This document shows positions 10,002 to 18,926 of a DNA stretch of 64,000 nucleotides, piece by piece (positions within the stretch are counted from its first letter, which is position 1; each line of letters opens with the position of its first letter). The stretch comes from Phormidium tenue FACHB-1052 (GTDB lineage Bacteria > Cyanobacteriota > Cyanobacteriia > Phormidesmidales > Phormidesmidaceae). The stretch covers positions 58,913 to 122,912 of the forward strand of contig NZ_JACJQN010000020.1 of assembly GCF_014696675.1 (NCBI RefSeq). Direction: 5' to 3'. Under the pieces are notes generated by a model that was not told where the DNA came from, did no database searches, and was given only the letters and a program-made list of their open reading frames with translations. Both the position numbers and the translations under genes were made by a program.

Positions 10002-10190
10002 ATGGGCCGTCGTCGCTACCCGCTACAACCCCTGACCAAACTCTTTTTAGCGGCCTTGGGGCTGACCGCCGTTGTGTGGTTTTTACGGGGTCTGTCGCTG
10101 CTGGCTTTTTTGCCGGGTCTGGTGATCTGGCTACTGATTTTGCTGTGTTTTGGCCTAGGCATCGTCAGCAGCTTGCAGCGTATTCGCTAG
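10002..10190 (+). CDS. Small membrane protein, unknown
   Basis: A 62-residue protein with a basic N-terminus (MGRRRYPLQP) followed by two hydrophobic segments, about residues 13-33 and 36-53, and a short basic tail. The ATG at 10002 has GGAG upstream. No family was recognised. It converges on the BrkB-like membrane protein gene, 16 bases away. Confidence 0.6.
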   Translation: MGRRRYPLQPLTKLFLAALGLTAVVWFLRGLSLLAFLPGLVIWLLILLCFGLGIVSSLQRIR

Positions 10191-10206
10191 AGACTGGCGG
10201 CCTGGC

Positions 10207-11121
10207 TCAATCTCGGCGCTTGATTTTGAAAGAATCGAAAGATGGCGGCGGCGTTGGTGTCGGGCGCACCCAGGAACGATGCCCTGATCCCCGATAGCGC
10301 AGGAGGCTGAGGTTGATCTGAGCTCCTACCGGCACCAGCAGAATTAGACCGTATAGCGTCACTAGGTTGAGGCCAAGGGCCAGCAAGAGATCGTAGGCGA
10401 TCGCCTGGCGAGTCAGCCAGCTCAGCCCCCAGTGCCGCAGCGCCAAAATCCCTAGGCCCAAGACTAAGACGACCCTGACGCCAGGCCACAGCCCCAAACC
10501 GGGTAGCCAGCGCTGTGGGGTGATTCGATATACCAACGCCAGACCTACAGCCCCAATGCCAATCGCCAACACCCAGCGCCCCAGCCGAATTAGAAAGCTC
10601 CACCGACTGGCGATCGCCCCCGCCTCTGGCGCGCCGCCCACAAGGCTAAACACCAGCCCCGCTACTGCCAGACCTAGCAGCGTGATGCCCCAGGGCAGCA
10701 GTCGGTCGCGCCAGCGCCCTAGGGAGGTCGGACGGCTCCCTGTGACCCCTGCTACTAGCTCCACCAGTTTTTGAGTGCCGACCACCAGGCAGAGCCAAGC
10801 CCCCAGGCCCACCAGGCCCAGCCCCCAGCGCCCCGGAGCGGCGGTTGGTGGGGTATTAGCCATCCCCAGCATGGTTTGGAGACCGCGAGCCAGCGCCAGG
10901 GCACCGGGGGGCAGCAGCGCGTTTTGCCCGCCGTGGAGCAGCACAAAACTGAGTCCCAGTAGGCCCAGCAGCCACAGAAAGGCGATCGCAGCAGTGACCT
11001 CTGCCCAGCGCGATCGAGCGGCCTGTTGCCCAACCTCACGCCAGAGTCTCCCGCTGCCGTAGACCGCCAGTGTGCTGCCCCAAAGGGCCGGGCTGAGATA
11101 ATACAAAAACCGCTCTCCCAT
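10207..11121 (-). CDS. YihY/BrkB-like integral membrane protein
   Basis: A 304-residue protein with about seven hydrophobic helices. The C-terminal half has the YihY/BrkB pattern: a helix ending in ALVYRITPQRW, a loop, another helix, then a final one closing with LILLVPVGAQINL, comparable to the family's conserved end around GAELN. The family was once mislabelled RNase BN and is of uncertain function (a transporter or flippase-like role has been proposed). The N-terminal half is less typical. It lies downstream of sasA on the same strand, 77 bases away. Confidence 0.5.
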   Translation of the reverse strand: MGERFLYYLSPALWGSTLAVYGSGRLWREVGQQAARSRWAEVTAAIAFLWLLGLLGLSFVLLHGGQNALLPPGALALARGLQTMLGMANTPPTAAPGRWGLGLVGLGAWLCLVVGTQKLVELVAGVTGSRPTSLGRWRDRLLPWGITLLGLAVAGLVFSLVGGAPEAGAIASRWSFLIRLGRWVLAIGIGAVGLALVYRITPQRWLPGLGLWPGVRVVLVLGLGILALRHWGLSWLTRQAIAYDLLLALGLNLVTLYGLILLVPVGAQINLSLLRYRGSGHRSWVRPTPTPPPSFDSFKIKRRD

Positions 11122-11198
11122 GGCCCCTATCTTGCCATAGGCCTCGGTGTTTAGGGCGCTGATTTAGGGGTGGGCTGCGGGCGATCGGCCAATTCAAG

Positions 11199-12377
11199 CT
11201 AGGCTCGATAGACCGGCAGGGTAAAGAAAAAAGAGCTGCCCGCCCCAGGGGCCGAGTCAACCCAGATTTGACCATAGTGGGCACGCACAATGCGCTGGCA
11301 GAGGGCTAGCCCTAGCCCATAGCCATCCTGCGTGACATCGCGTTGCAGCCGATAGCTCTCTTCAAAGATTTTGTCGCGATTTTCGGGCGGAATGCCCGGC
11401 CCGGTATCGACCACCGCCACCTGTACCTTTTGGGTGGTGCGGTGCAGCGCAATGATCGAAACCTGGCCCCCCTCGGGCGTGTATTTGATGGCGTTGTCGA
11501 GCAGGTTGGTGACAACGCGCTTAACCTGGGTGCCATCGGCATAGACCGTGGGCAGATCTTGGGGAATTTCGGTCGTTAGGCTTTGCTGTTTCTCTTGAAG
11601 ACGGTTTTGAAACGCATCGACTACCTCTAGGCACAGTGCAGATAGGTTCAGCTCCTGGGGCACAATCTGAAGCTCCATGGAGGCTCCCCGAGCTGCCTTG
11701 AGAATATCGGTGATCATCCGGTTGATGGCTCGAATTTGGGTTTTGGCATGCTTTAGCAACTGGCCTGTTAGCTCAGGGCTGAGGGTGATGTTGCGGGTTT
11801 GGTTAGGGGCGTAGCCCAACTCCAGGGTTTCAACCGCAATGGAGGCAGCCGTCAGGGGATTACGCAAATCGTGGGCCATCATGGCGATAATGCGGTCTTT
11901 AAAACGTAGCTGGGCCTCTAGTTCTTCACGGGTTTGATTGAGCCGAAAGATCTCGTCGGAGAGCTTCATCAGCTCAGCGGAGGTGGTCAAGAGGTCGGTT
12001 TCCTGGGCCAGGGCATCAACCGTCGGGTCTGAGTCGGCCCCCACCCCTACCAAATTGAGGCTATCGAGATGCTCCTGCTGCCACTTGGGCCACCAGCGTT
12101 CTAGCTGGTTGACAATGTCGCTGCCCGCCAGCATCTGCTGGGGCGCGGGAGAAATTTTAATCAGCGCCGGGCTAGCTACTAGCTTGTAATGCTCAGCGAG
12201 GTAGGGCTGTTCACCGATATCAACAACATCGAGGTTGAACTCAAAGTGGGTCTCCAGGGTTTTCAGATACTGCTTGATCTGGCGCATTTGCCGGGCCAAG
12301 CTAGGCCGCTTGTCAATAAACAACAGCAGTTTGAGGGGCACCCGAAGGTCGTCAAAAGAAGTGGAGGAACCCTCCAT
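11199..12377 (-). CDS. sasA: Circadian clock-associated histidine kinase SasA
   Basis: SasA senses the KaiC phosphorylation state and phosphorylates the response regulator RpaA to drive clock-controlled transcription. The KaiB/thioredoxin-like sensor domain is at about residues 12-100 (LKLLLFIDKRPSLARQM). The kinase core follows with H-box MMAHDLRNPL (phospho-His near residue 166), N-box LLDNAIKYT, G1 DTGPGIPPENRDK and G2 GYGLGLALCQRIV. At 392 residues it has the normal length. The start has AGGAG upstream. No kai genes or rpaA lie in the window, as usual, since sasA is normally unlinked. Confidence 0.95.
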   Translation of the reverse strand: MEGSSTSFDDLRVPLKLLLFIDKRPSLARQMRQIKQYLKTLETHFEFNLDVVDIGEQPYLAEHYKLVASPALIKISPAPQQMLAGSDIVNQLERWWPKWQQEHLDSLNLVGVGADSDPTVDALAQETDLLTTSAELMKLSDEIFRLNQTREELEAQLRFKDRIIAMMAHDLRNPLTAASIAVETLELGYAPNQTRNITLSPELTGQLLKHAKTQIRAINRMITDILKAARGASMELQIVPQELNLSALCLEVVDAFQNRLQEKQQSLTTEIPQDLPTVYADGTQVKRVVTNLLDNAIKYTPEGGQVSIIALHRTTQKVQVAVVDTGPGIPPENRDKIFEESYRLQRDVTQDGYGLGLALCQRIVRAHYGQIWVDSAPGAGSSFFFTLPVYRA

Positions 12378-12819
12378 TACTGTCTCCTACAAGTCTGAAA
12401 ACCGGTTTCTACCTACGATTTTACCCTGACTCTCAGGTCTCTACAGCCCAACTGAGAACCTCTACCAATTCTGACCAGTTGCCAAGCTGGCCCATCGACA
12501 GATGTCTAATTGAGGTATTGGCCTGAAACTATACCCAGTGGCAAGACAAGTTGTGTGTAGCGCGATCGCCCCTCGGCAGATAGCAAAAATCACAGCTAAC
12601 TCAGGCTGATTGCAAACAAATGACCACCACTAACAAGAGTTGTTACGGTTCGCCGTTAGGGTGTAAATCTGGTTGCTGAGGTCTACTACATTAAGTTCAA
12701 GCTACAGAACCCGAAAGGGGCATGGAGCGGCGCATTGAAGCTTTGAGCTAGAGCGAGAAATGAGTTTTCTCAATGATCGATTAGCTACTTATAAAGGTTA
12801 AACAAAAGGGGGCAATAGA
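12378..12819. other. Divergent intergenic region upstream of sasA and a secreted protein
   Basis: About 440 bases without a coding frame. It must hold the promoters of sasA (leftward) and of the secreted-protein gene (rightward). A TATAAAG at 12790-12796, 23 bases before the rightward start, is too near to be a canonical -10 unless the leader is very short. AAGGGGG lies just before that start. No clear RpaA or NtcA site was identified. Confidence 0.4.
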
Positions 12820-13392
12820 ATGGGTATCAAAACGTTTCAATTCACCCTATCTTCCCTGGTAAACCGAGTTGCAAACCAGGGCCAGAGCTGCGATCGCCGC
12901 GCACTCTCCTACGTCTTATTAGGTGCAGTTACGGCTGCGACATTGGGCACAGCTGCCCAAGCTCAAACTGTAGATAATCAAACCTCCTCGGAGGCGCTAG
13001 CGGTCGCTCAGACTGCCGCTGAGCCTGTGGGCGAGCGCTATCTGTTTGGCCAAGTTCCCCAACCCGACCAGATTGGCCAAGGCTATGTGGTGCTAGAGCG
13101 TACGGGCGATCGCGTTTATGGCGCACTCTACTACCCCAGCTCATCCTTCGACTGCTTTGAGGGTCAAGTACAGGGTACCGAGATCGCCATGACCGTTATC
13201 AACAGCTACGACCAAGCCGACACCTACCCCTACAGCCTGGCCATGGTTGAGGATTCTGCGGTAGCGTCTAGCGATGCCTCTGGTGAGCTAGTTCCCTTTG
13301 ACCTCGACGGTTTTCACGCCATTGAAGACCTAAGTGAAAACGACCACCGCATGCTCGAAATGTGCAGCGGGGTCGTCGGCTCAGCTCAGTAA
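12820..13392 (+). CDS. Secreted hypothetical protein
   Basis: A 190-residue protein of unknown function. It has an unusually long signal-peptide-like N-terminus: a basic region to about residue 27, a hydrophobic core YVLLGAVTAATLG, then a likely signal peptidase site after AAQAQ (about residue 50). The mature part is acidic, with the strand-rich GYVVLERTGDRVYGALYYP and two Cys residues far apart that could pair in the periplasm. The start is supported by AAAGGGGG eight bases upstream. It stands alone between two intergenic gaps. No domain was recognised. Confidence 0.65.
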   Translation: MGIKTFQFTLSSLVNRVANQGQSCDRRALSYVLLGAVTAATLGTAAQAQTVDNQTSSEALAVAQTAAEPVGERYLFGQVPQPDQIGQGYVVLERTGDRVYGALYYPSSSFDCFEGQVQGTEIAMTVINSYDQADTYPYSLAMVEDSAVASSDASGELVPFDLDGFHAIEDLSENDHRMLEMCSGVVGSAQ

Positions 13393-13502
13393 CTGCGAGG
13401 TGGGTGAACGGGTTCGAAGTTTGTTCAGCCGTTACCCAGTTAACTGTTGAAAGGGGAGCGCTAGTCTATGCTTAAGGCTCCCCTATTATCGTTGTAGGTC
13501 GC

Positions 13503-13976
13503 GTGAACGCAGCAGAACAGGCCAGCAGCATTGAGTTTGCCAGCAAAATTGCCGCCGTAGTGGGTCTCTTTAAGGCCGAGTTTCCCGATCTGCGAGCCGA
13601 CCTCAAGCCCTGGGCCAATGACCCTGGTACCCGCGACCTGGTTGATCCCGACTCCATTGATGTAGGGTTTCATTTCCCTGGGGTGAGTCGGTTGTTTCAG
13701 TGCCGCAGCTTACTGGTGCAGATTCGCCTGTACAGTGAGCCTGAAGACGACAACCAAAAATTGACGCAGCTAGAGAAATATCGGGTGATCGGCCTTGACC
13801 TGGCCGGATTTGACCATCGCGGCAAACGCTGGAGCTTGTCTACCATCGATAACTGGGCGTTCTCAGGCGAGGTTGCCCCTGATCCCACCTGTCGTGAACG
13901 GTTGAGGCGCTGCTGTCGCCAGGTATTTGCTCTATTTAACGCTCCGTCCGCCCCTGCTGAGCCAGACTGCTTTTAG
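13503..13976 (+). CDS. Hypothetical protein
   Basis: A 157-residue soluble protein starting at a GTG. No signal peptide or membrane helix is visible. The middle contains VDPDSIDVGFHFPG and LVQIRLYSEPEDDNQKLTQLE, and the C-terminus has a Cys-rich patch (CRERLRRCCRQVF). It resembles small cyanobacterial proteins of unknown role, but I do not recognise a family. It is convergent with the FAD oxidoreductase gene, 14 bases apart. The GTG start is the first available and lacks a strong Shine-Dalgarno, so the N-terminus is uncertain. Confidence 0.6.
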   Translation: MNAAEQASSIEFASKIAAVVGLFKAEFPDLRADLKPWANDPGTRDLVDPDSIDVGFHFPGVSRLFQCRSLLVQIRLYSEPEDDNQKLTQLEKYRVIGLDLAGFDHRGKRWSLSTIDNWAFSGEVAPDPTCRERLRRCCRQVFALFNAPSAPAEPDCF

Positions 13977-13990
13977 CCCATATCGCAACG

Positions 13991-15946
13991 CTACCAATGG
14001 GTTTTTAGCCCTTGCAGCCGCATGACCTCCTGGAGTGCCCCCATAGACCCACTGGGGATCACAGCGACTGGGTCACCGACAGGCGCACTGGCTGATACTA
14101 ACCAGCCTGCGGTCACTCCGGCGGCAGCCCCCACCTGCCACTCACCGTAGTGAATGCGGGTTGAAGCGTTCGCAATATGGGTAGCGGCTAGGGGCTTACC
14201 GCCGATCAGCAAATTGTCGACCCCCTGGGGAATCAGACTCTCCAATGGAATCTGCACCGGCTTGATTCGGGGCTCCTGGGCTGGAGCGGAAACCGCTTCT
14301 CCTGAGGGCAGCCAGTTGCGATAGCGACAGCCGTGGATATCGATCGCATAGTGGGTCAGCCCAACGGTGGTGGGGCTAAAATCGCGCTGGCCGGGAAAAT
14401 CGTAGCGCAGATCGTTTTCGCGAATCATAAACTCATCTTGGCCGTAGGCAGCGCGGCCCACAATTCGCCGCCCCTCGCGAAAGTAGGGCACCATGCTGAG
14501 GCCCGACAGCGTGCCCATAGGGCTATCGGCTCCGTAGAGGTAGGCCAGTGGATAGTTGGGTCCAGACTGGGTTTCAAGCAGCCAGCGGGCAAACATCAGC
14601 GCATTCTCTTCGCCAAATTTAAGCGCTGACGCTGATAGGCCCCCCATCCAGTTTTGGTGCTGGCCAGCGGCCTCTAGCGCAGTGGCGTTGAGCAGTAGCG
14701 GTGGATCCATCCAGTTCCAGTCATTACCCCGGTTCCAGTTGATCATGGAGATGTCGCCCGCAACGGGAGCGCTGGTGTAGGGATTGCCCCGGTTTTGGCT
14801 GACGATGCGTCGGTAGTGAAAGACGCTCTTGCCCGCAAAAAACGGAAATCCTTCTAAATCAAACGAGGCTTGGTGTTCATGGAGGCCGTAGGTAGGCTGT
14901 AGCCGCATCAGAGCCGCCAGGCTATCGCCTCCGTCATTGTGAATGCCGAGGGCAAAGGGGTAGGTAAAGGCCTGGGTACAGTCGGGGTTGTCAAAGGCGG
15001 CGGCGTTAGGCTCCCCCGTGGTTGCCTTCGACTCAGACCCGAGCCGGTAGGGCACCTTGGCCCAGGCCACTAGCTCGCCCGTGTCGGTGGCGTCAATTAC
15101 GATCATTGGCTGGCCAGGGGGCGGTTGGAGCTTGACGGGTACGCGATCAAACTCGGCGGTGGGCGACCAGCTATACCACTCGGCCAGCTCCGCCGACAGT
15201 CGTCCCACAGGCTGATAGCCAGGATCTTTAGGAATGCGCCGTACCCCATAGACCGCCGTGATGCGGCGGCCCGTGGCGTCAAACTCAGCTCCCTTAAACG
15301 CCGTCATCGCGGCCCAGCGGCTGGCAGGGGCGCTGGGCTTAGTATCAGTTAAGAACTGTTCTGAGGCCTTGGCCCCGGCCTGGGGGGGAAAGCACAGGGT
15401 GCCCACCCAACAGCTATTGATGTCGGCCACCGATCGCGGGCTACCGCCTGGGCTCCAGGTCGGCAGGTTAACCACCTGCTGCTTAATCAACTGTCGGAAC
15501 CGCTGCCAGCTAGGGGACAGATTGTTGGCCTGGCGCATGCGCAGCGATTCATCGAGGGCAGAGACACCCTGGGAGCTAATCTGCCCCCCCAGCCAGGGGG
15601 CAACTTCGATCAGGCAGGTGGTGGCACCGCTGGCCATGGCGTGGGCAGCGGCAGCCACCCCACCGAGGGAGCCGCCCACCACCACCACCTGGCATTCCCA
15701 GACCTCTTTGAACTGGGGCATTGGGTCGATGCGGGGGCGACCGTTAAACACAATGGGCTGCGGCACGTTACGCACCCGCAGGGCTGGGGTGATGTCGCCT
15801 CCCGCCCCCGGCGAGGGAGTGGGCGACCAGCGCGATGCCGTGAGCCCGGCGATCGCCCCTACCCCAAACATCAGGGCAGCCAGCCCTGGCAAATGTCGCC
15901 ACTGTCGCCAGATTTGTCGCTGAGTCTGCCTGCGATCGCCCTTCAC
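13991..15946 (-). CDS. FAD-dependent oxidoreductase (FAD_oxidored family), membrane-anchored or exported
   Basis: A 651-residue protein. After a basic N-terminus and a hydrophobic segment (about residues 20-37) comes the FAD-binding Rossmann start VVVVGGSLGGVAAAAHAMASG (about 87-107) and a conserved GGQISSQGVSA, typical of the FAD_oxidored family. Later VIDATDTGELVAWA and, near the C-terminus, NLLIGGKPLAATHIA complete the FAD-binding fold. The N-terminal hydrophobic segment suggests export or anchoring. The substrate is unknown. It starts at GTG 15946; the next gene on the other strand begins 139 bases away. Confidence 0.85.
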   Translation of the reverse strand: MKGDRRQTQRQIWRQWRHLPGLAALMFGVGAIAGLTASRWSPTPSPGAGGDITPALRVRNVPQPIVFNGRPRIDPMPQFKEVWECQVVVVGGSLGGVAAAAHAMASGATTCLIEVAPWLGGQISSQGVSALDESLRMRQANNLSPSWQRFRQLIKQQVVNLPTWSPGGSPRSVADINSCWVGTLCFPPQAGAKASEQFLTDTKPSAPASRWAAMTAFKGAEFDATGRRITAVYGVRRIPKDPGYQPVGRLSAELAEWYSWSPTAEFDRVPVKLQPPPGQPMIVIDATDTGELVAWAKVPYRLGSESKATTGEPNAAAFDNPDCTQAFTYPFALGIHNDGGDSLAALMRLQPTYGLHEHQASFDLEGFPFFAGKSVFHYRRIVSQNRGNPYTSAPVAGDISMINWNRGNDWNWMDPPLLLNATALEAAGQHQNWMGGLSASALKFGEENALMFARWLLETQSGPNYPLAYLYGADSPMGTLSGLSMVPYFREGRRIVGRAAYGQDEFMIRENDLRYDFPGQRDFSPTTVGLTHYAIDIHGCRYRNWLPSGEAVSAPAQEPRIKPVQIPLESLIPQGVDNLLIGGKPLAATHIANASTRIHYGEWQVGAAAGVTAGWLVSASAPVGDPVAVIPSGSMGALQEVMRLQGLKTHW

Positions 15947-16084
15947 ACGTAAATCCTAGTTAACGCTGCCAAGGTTTTAGCACACCTTTACCCAGGCGAT
16001 CGCCCTTTGGCACGCTCTGTTACAGGGCATTCCAGCCCAGGATGAACCTGATACAGTAGCCACAGATCCGCTACGTTCTGCCCT

Positions 16085-16501
16085 ATGTCCCCCGATTCGC
16101 CCTTTGTTGTCAACCCCACTGACGGTGCCACCCCTGCCCCAACCTCCAAATGGATAGGAACCGCCGAAGATATCGGGGCACTGCTGTCGGTAGACGCGGT
16201 GCAAAAGTACCTCAACCGATCGCGGGCCTCGGTCTACCGCTACGCCAACACCGACCCCGGCAACCTCAACCCTCCCTACAACCCAACCAAGCTCAACCCC
16301 GAAGTGCGCCGCGACAAAGACGAGCCCCTTGAATTTCGTCCCCAGGAAGTGCGCCGCTTCGCTGAAGAAATACTGGGCCTGCATCCCACCATTCAGGTGC
16401 AGCCCCCCGAAGAGACGATCACCCACGACTTGATGCGGCAGATATTGCAGGAAATGCGGGCGATTCGGCTGCTGTTGGAGAAGCGGGAGGGTGGGGAGTA
16501 G
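16085..16501 (+). CDS. Putative DNA-binding hypothetical protein
   Basis: A 138-residue protein. Residues about 29-58 (GALLSVDAVQKYLNRSRASVYRYANTD, read in two parts) look like a helix-turn-helix of the kind found in excisionase/MerR-like domains: a helix, a turn and a recognition helix RSRASVYRYA. The C-terminal part (ITHDLMRQILQEMRAIRLLLEKREG) is an amphipathic helix that could dimerise. DNA binding is therefore inferred, not shown. The last codons lie in the purine-rich string GGGAGGGTGGGGAGTAGGGAG, related to the dispersed G-rich repeats elsewhere in the window. Confidence 0.6.
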   Translation: MSPDSPFVVNPTDGATPAPTSKWIGTAEDIGALLSVDAVQKYLNRSRASVYRYANTDPGNLNPPYNPTKLNPEVRRDKDEPLEFRPQEVRRFAEEILGLHPTIQVQPPEETITHDLMRQILQEMRAIRLLLEKREGGE

Positions 16502-16608
16502 GGAGTGTGATATCCGTAGTTCTCCGCAGCCGTCGGGAATGCTAGATTCAGAAGTGGTTTAAACCTGTAGCCTTGGTTTGGCCAAAGGTTCAGCCTTTGG
16601 AGTGATCA

Positions 16609-16761
16609 ATGTCATGGATCGATTGCTATAACCTTGCATATAGTTTCAATGGAACCATTTTTTACTCCAAGATCGTCGATACTCTCGTCCAGGATGAGTA
16701 CACGTCGGTGGTAGTCTCGACCGAGTCTACCTACGAAGGTTGGATATGTGGGATGGTCTGA
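16609..16761 (+). CDS. Possible small protein of 50 residues
   Basis: An open frame from ATG 16609 to TGA 16759-16761 with GGAG six bases upstream. The product starts MSWIDCYNLAYSFNG and ends EGWICGMV; it is aromatic and hydroxyl-rich with no transmembrane helix. The composition looks more protein-like than random for this genome, but there is no recognised relative and it is lower in GC than its neighbours. It is the only possible gene in the 324-base gap 16502-16825. Confidence 0.3.
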   Translation: MSWIDCYNLAYSFNGTIFYSKIVDTLVQDEYTSVVVSTESTYEGWICGMV

Positions 16762-16825
16762 GCTTTCTGGGCCTCGGCCTCGACCTTAGATTGATATCCC
16801 TTGTTGAATTCTGTTATCTCACTGT

Positions 16826-17014
16826 ATGGATTCTGCCAGTCAACCGGATACCCCTGTGGGGGAACCTCCTAGTCCTTCATCTAACGTGTTGGGCATTTTA
16901 ATTGCGGTACTAACCCTAACTCTGCCACTGTTTGTAGTCGCCCATTTTTCAACGGCGACGGCAGAACTAGAACAACCCCCGACCTTCTCGGTACCAGCGG
17001 CGGCGGGGCGCTAG
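16826..17014 (+). CDS. Small single-TM hypothetical protein
   Basis: A 62-residue protein with a Pro/Ser-rich N-terminus, one clear membrane helix (NVLGILIAVLTLTLPLFVVA, about residues 20-39) and a short tail. No family was recognised. The ribosome-binding site is weak. Coding status is supported mainly by the well-formed membrane helix. It lies 258 bases before ppa; that gap holds no gene I can see. Confidence 0.5.
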   Translation: MDSASQPDTPVGEPPSPSSNVLGILIAVLTLTLPLFVVAHFSTATAELEQPPTFSVPAAAGR

Positions 17015-17272
17015 GGCAAGACCCAGGGCACGGGTAGGGCGCACTATAGGGACGTTCACGCAGTGTCCACAGAGGAGAATTGCCGCCTAATAATTCTGCT
17101 GATTTGTTTGGGGCGGTAGACTAAACCATGCGGAAAAGGAGCCACTGCCCCGTAGAATACTATGGCGGCAGGACTTGTGCGGAAGCCTGGCGACCGTACT
17201 TAGCCGTGCGCTGGGGAAAAGTCTAAGCTTTCTGCCCTGTACATTCAGCTTTTTATTGATTGGAGTAGTGTT

Positions 17273-17782
17273 GTGGATCTATCGCGTATTCCAGCTCAGC
17301 CTGAGCCGGGACTGATCAACGTGCTGGTGGAGATTACCGGCGGCAGCAAAAACAAGTACGAGTTTGACAAAGACTTAAACGCGTTTATTTTAGACCGGGT
17401 ATTGTTTTCGTCGGTGAAATATCCCTACGACTACGGCTTTGTGCCCAACACCCTGGCGGACGATGGCGACCCCCTCGACGGCATGGTGCTGATGGATGAG
17501 CCCACCTTCCCCGGCTGTGTGATTGCGGCGCGGCCCATCGGCATGCTGGAGATGATCGACGGCGGCGATCGCGATGAGAAAATCCTCTGCGTACCCGCCG
17601 CTGATCCCCGCTACCGCAGCGTCAAATCGCTGGACGACGTCGCCCCCCACCGCCTCGACGAGATCGCCGAGTTCTTCCGCTCCTACAAAAACTTGGAGAA
17701 GAAGGTGACCGAAATCCTCGGCTGGCAGAACGTCGATAAGGTTGCAGCTTTGGTAGAGCAGTGTATCGCGGCAGCGAAATAA
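17273..17782 (+). CDS. ppa: Inorganic pyrophosphatase (family I)
   Basis: Hydrolyses pyrophosphate to two phosphates with Mg2+, pulling biosynthetic reactions forward in the cytosol. The signature DDGDPLDGM holds the metal-binding aspartates (about residues 62-70). Also conserved are NKYEFDKD near the N-terminus, [11 protein letters not shown], and the later [11 protein letters not shown]. At 169 residues it has the usual bacterial length. It starts at GTG 17273, giving the usual [14 protein letters not shown]-terminus. A strong hairpin terminator follows 33 bases after the stop. Confidence 0.97.
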   Translation: MDLSRIPAQPEPGLINVLVEITGGSKNKYEFDKDLNAFILDRVLFSSVKYPYDYGFVPNTLADDGDPLDGMVLMDEPTFPGCVIAARPIGMLEMIDGGDRDEKILCVPAADPRYRSVKSLDDVAPHRLDEIAEFFRSYKNLEKKVTEILGWQNVDKVAALVEQCIAAAK

Positions 17783-17814
17783 TACCTCTGGTGCGCGTTT
17801 AAAGCACTAGTCAT

Positions 17815-17852
17815 AAAAAAAGGATGCTTCTTTGGCGAAGCATCCTTTTTTT
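17815..17852. terminator. Bidirectional intrinsic terminator between ppa and petF
   Basis: A near-perfect inverted repeat: AAGGATGCTTC, a 6-base loop TTTGGC, then GAAGCATCCTT, flanked by seven A on the left and seven T on the right. The A/T flanks make it work in both directions, so it can serve ppa (+) and the convergent petF (-). Confidence 0.93.
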
Positions 17853-17908
17853 GTCAGAAAACCCGTTTGGAGGCCTGGCCCCGCCGAGCGCGACCAGGCG
17901 CTTCAGAC

Positions 17909-18208
17909 CTAGTAGAGTTCTTCTTCTTGGTGGGTCAAGATGGTGCAGTCGGAGGTGGGGTAGGCAACGCAGGTCAACACGTAGCCAGCGCCGATCTGGT
18001 CATCATCCAAGAAGGACTGATCGGATTGGTCAACGGTGCCAGCGGTGATTTTGCCAGCACAGGTGGAGCAAGCCCCAGCCCGGCAGGAATAGGGCAGGTC
18101 TAGACCCTGCTCTTCAGCAGCGTCAAGAATGTAAGTATCGTCATCGACGTCGATGGTTTGGTTGAGCCCTTCAGCCTCGTTAATCAACGTAACCTTGTAG
18201 GTTGCCAT
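17909..18208 (-). CDS. petF: Plant-type [2Fe-2S] ferredoxin
   Basis: The soluble electron carrier that accepts electrons from photosystem I and feeds FNR, sulfite and nitrite reductases and others. A 99-residue protein with the cluster Cys pattern CRAGACSTC (C-x4-C-x2-C, about residues 42-50) and the fourth Cys in VLTCVAYP (about 80). The C-terminal EEELY is typical of photosynthetic ferredoxin I. The start has GAGAGGA upstream. It shares the terminator at 17815-17852. Sir, a likely client, is encoded at 44.6 kb. Confidence 0.96.
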   Translation of the reverse strand: MATYKVTLINEAEGLNQTIDVDDDTYILDAAEEQGLDLPYSCRAGACSTCAGKITAGTVDQSDQSFLDDDQIGAGYVLTCVAYPTSDCTILTHQEEELY

Positions 18209-18639
18209 GGTGCTATCCTCTCGTCAAATACAGATTGCAGATCGATCTTTAGGCTACAGAACACCCTTCGGATAACGTTTCCAGGATTTGTTCTGAGCAG
18301 ACCTAACACAACTTTGATACTACGGGAAAACCTGGAGCCTGTCTTGCCTTTTTCACCCCTGGCTGAACGGGATTCGTAATCAAACCGATTAGTAATGGGT
18401 TGATTTGCTTATACCCTGTTAGGATCCCAAACGTAAGATAGTGGCGATCGCGCGGTTAAACCCGTACAGCTTTTCTCAATATCTGTTCACAAAACGTAGG
18501 GCAGCCTGGGCATCAGGCTACCCCCGCAGCGAATTCAAACAGCGGCTTACGGACACCGACTGTCCACCATTGGCGTTCCAATCGGTGGATTGGCCCCGAT
18601 GCCCTTGGCTGACGTCCCTTTAAAGAACTAGCGGAAAAA
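18209..18639. other. Upstream region of petF
   Basis: About 430 bases with no accepted gene. A 60-codon frame at 18441-18623 (+) has no ribosome-binding site or recognisable product. The right part is the downstream flank of the small minus-strand gene at 18640-18804, and the left part must hold the petF promoter. Exact promoter boxes could not be assigned with confidence. Confidence 0.4.
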
Positions 18640-18804
18640 CTAGGCCTTGCGGCTGTGCTCAGACAGTTGCAGGTTGAACTCGGCCTGGGTCAGCAGAGCC
18701 GCCACCTGGCAGGCCACATCGGGCGACAGGGTGGGCTGACTCTCGGTGACAAAGTCGAGGTAGCCATTGAAGGTACGCATGATAATTTGCTTATTTTGCA
18801 GCAT
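18640..18804 (-). CDS. Small hypothetical protein (54 residues)
   Basis: The start is set by AAGGAGAT upstream of the ATG at 18804 on the minus strand; a longer frame reaching 18867 lacks such a site and is discarded. The product is soluble and mostly helical (MRTFNGYLDF, then VACQVAALLTQAEFNLQLSEH). No family was recognised. It is divergent from the photolyase gene, with the 122-base gap holding both promoters. Confidence 0.6.
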   Translation of the reverse strand: MLQNKQIIMRTFNGYLDFVTESQPTLSPDVACQVAALLTQAEFNLQLSEHSRKA

Positions 18805-18926
18805 GGTTGATCTCCTTAGGGTGAGCCGCCGACAAACGGGTGCTGCCCCATAATAAAAGCTGCTCAACCCGAGGAGCTAATGTCGTTATACTGAATCGGT
18901 TTGCTGAGCAAGGGCGAGCTGCATCT

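Noticed and set aside
13400..13420. GGGTTCGAAG resembling a tRNA T-loop
   Set aside because: No acceptor or anticodon stems can be formed around it.
16609..16761. The 50-codon frame as a firmly supported gene
   Set aside because: Kept only as a low-confidence feature: no conservation evidence is available and the ribosome-binding site is modest.
18441..18623. A 60-codon plus-strand frame upstream of the photolyase region
   Set aside because: No ribosome-binding site, no recognisable product, and it occupies the likely upstream region of petF.
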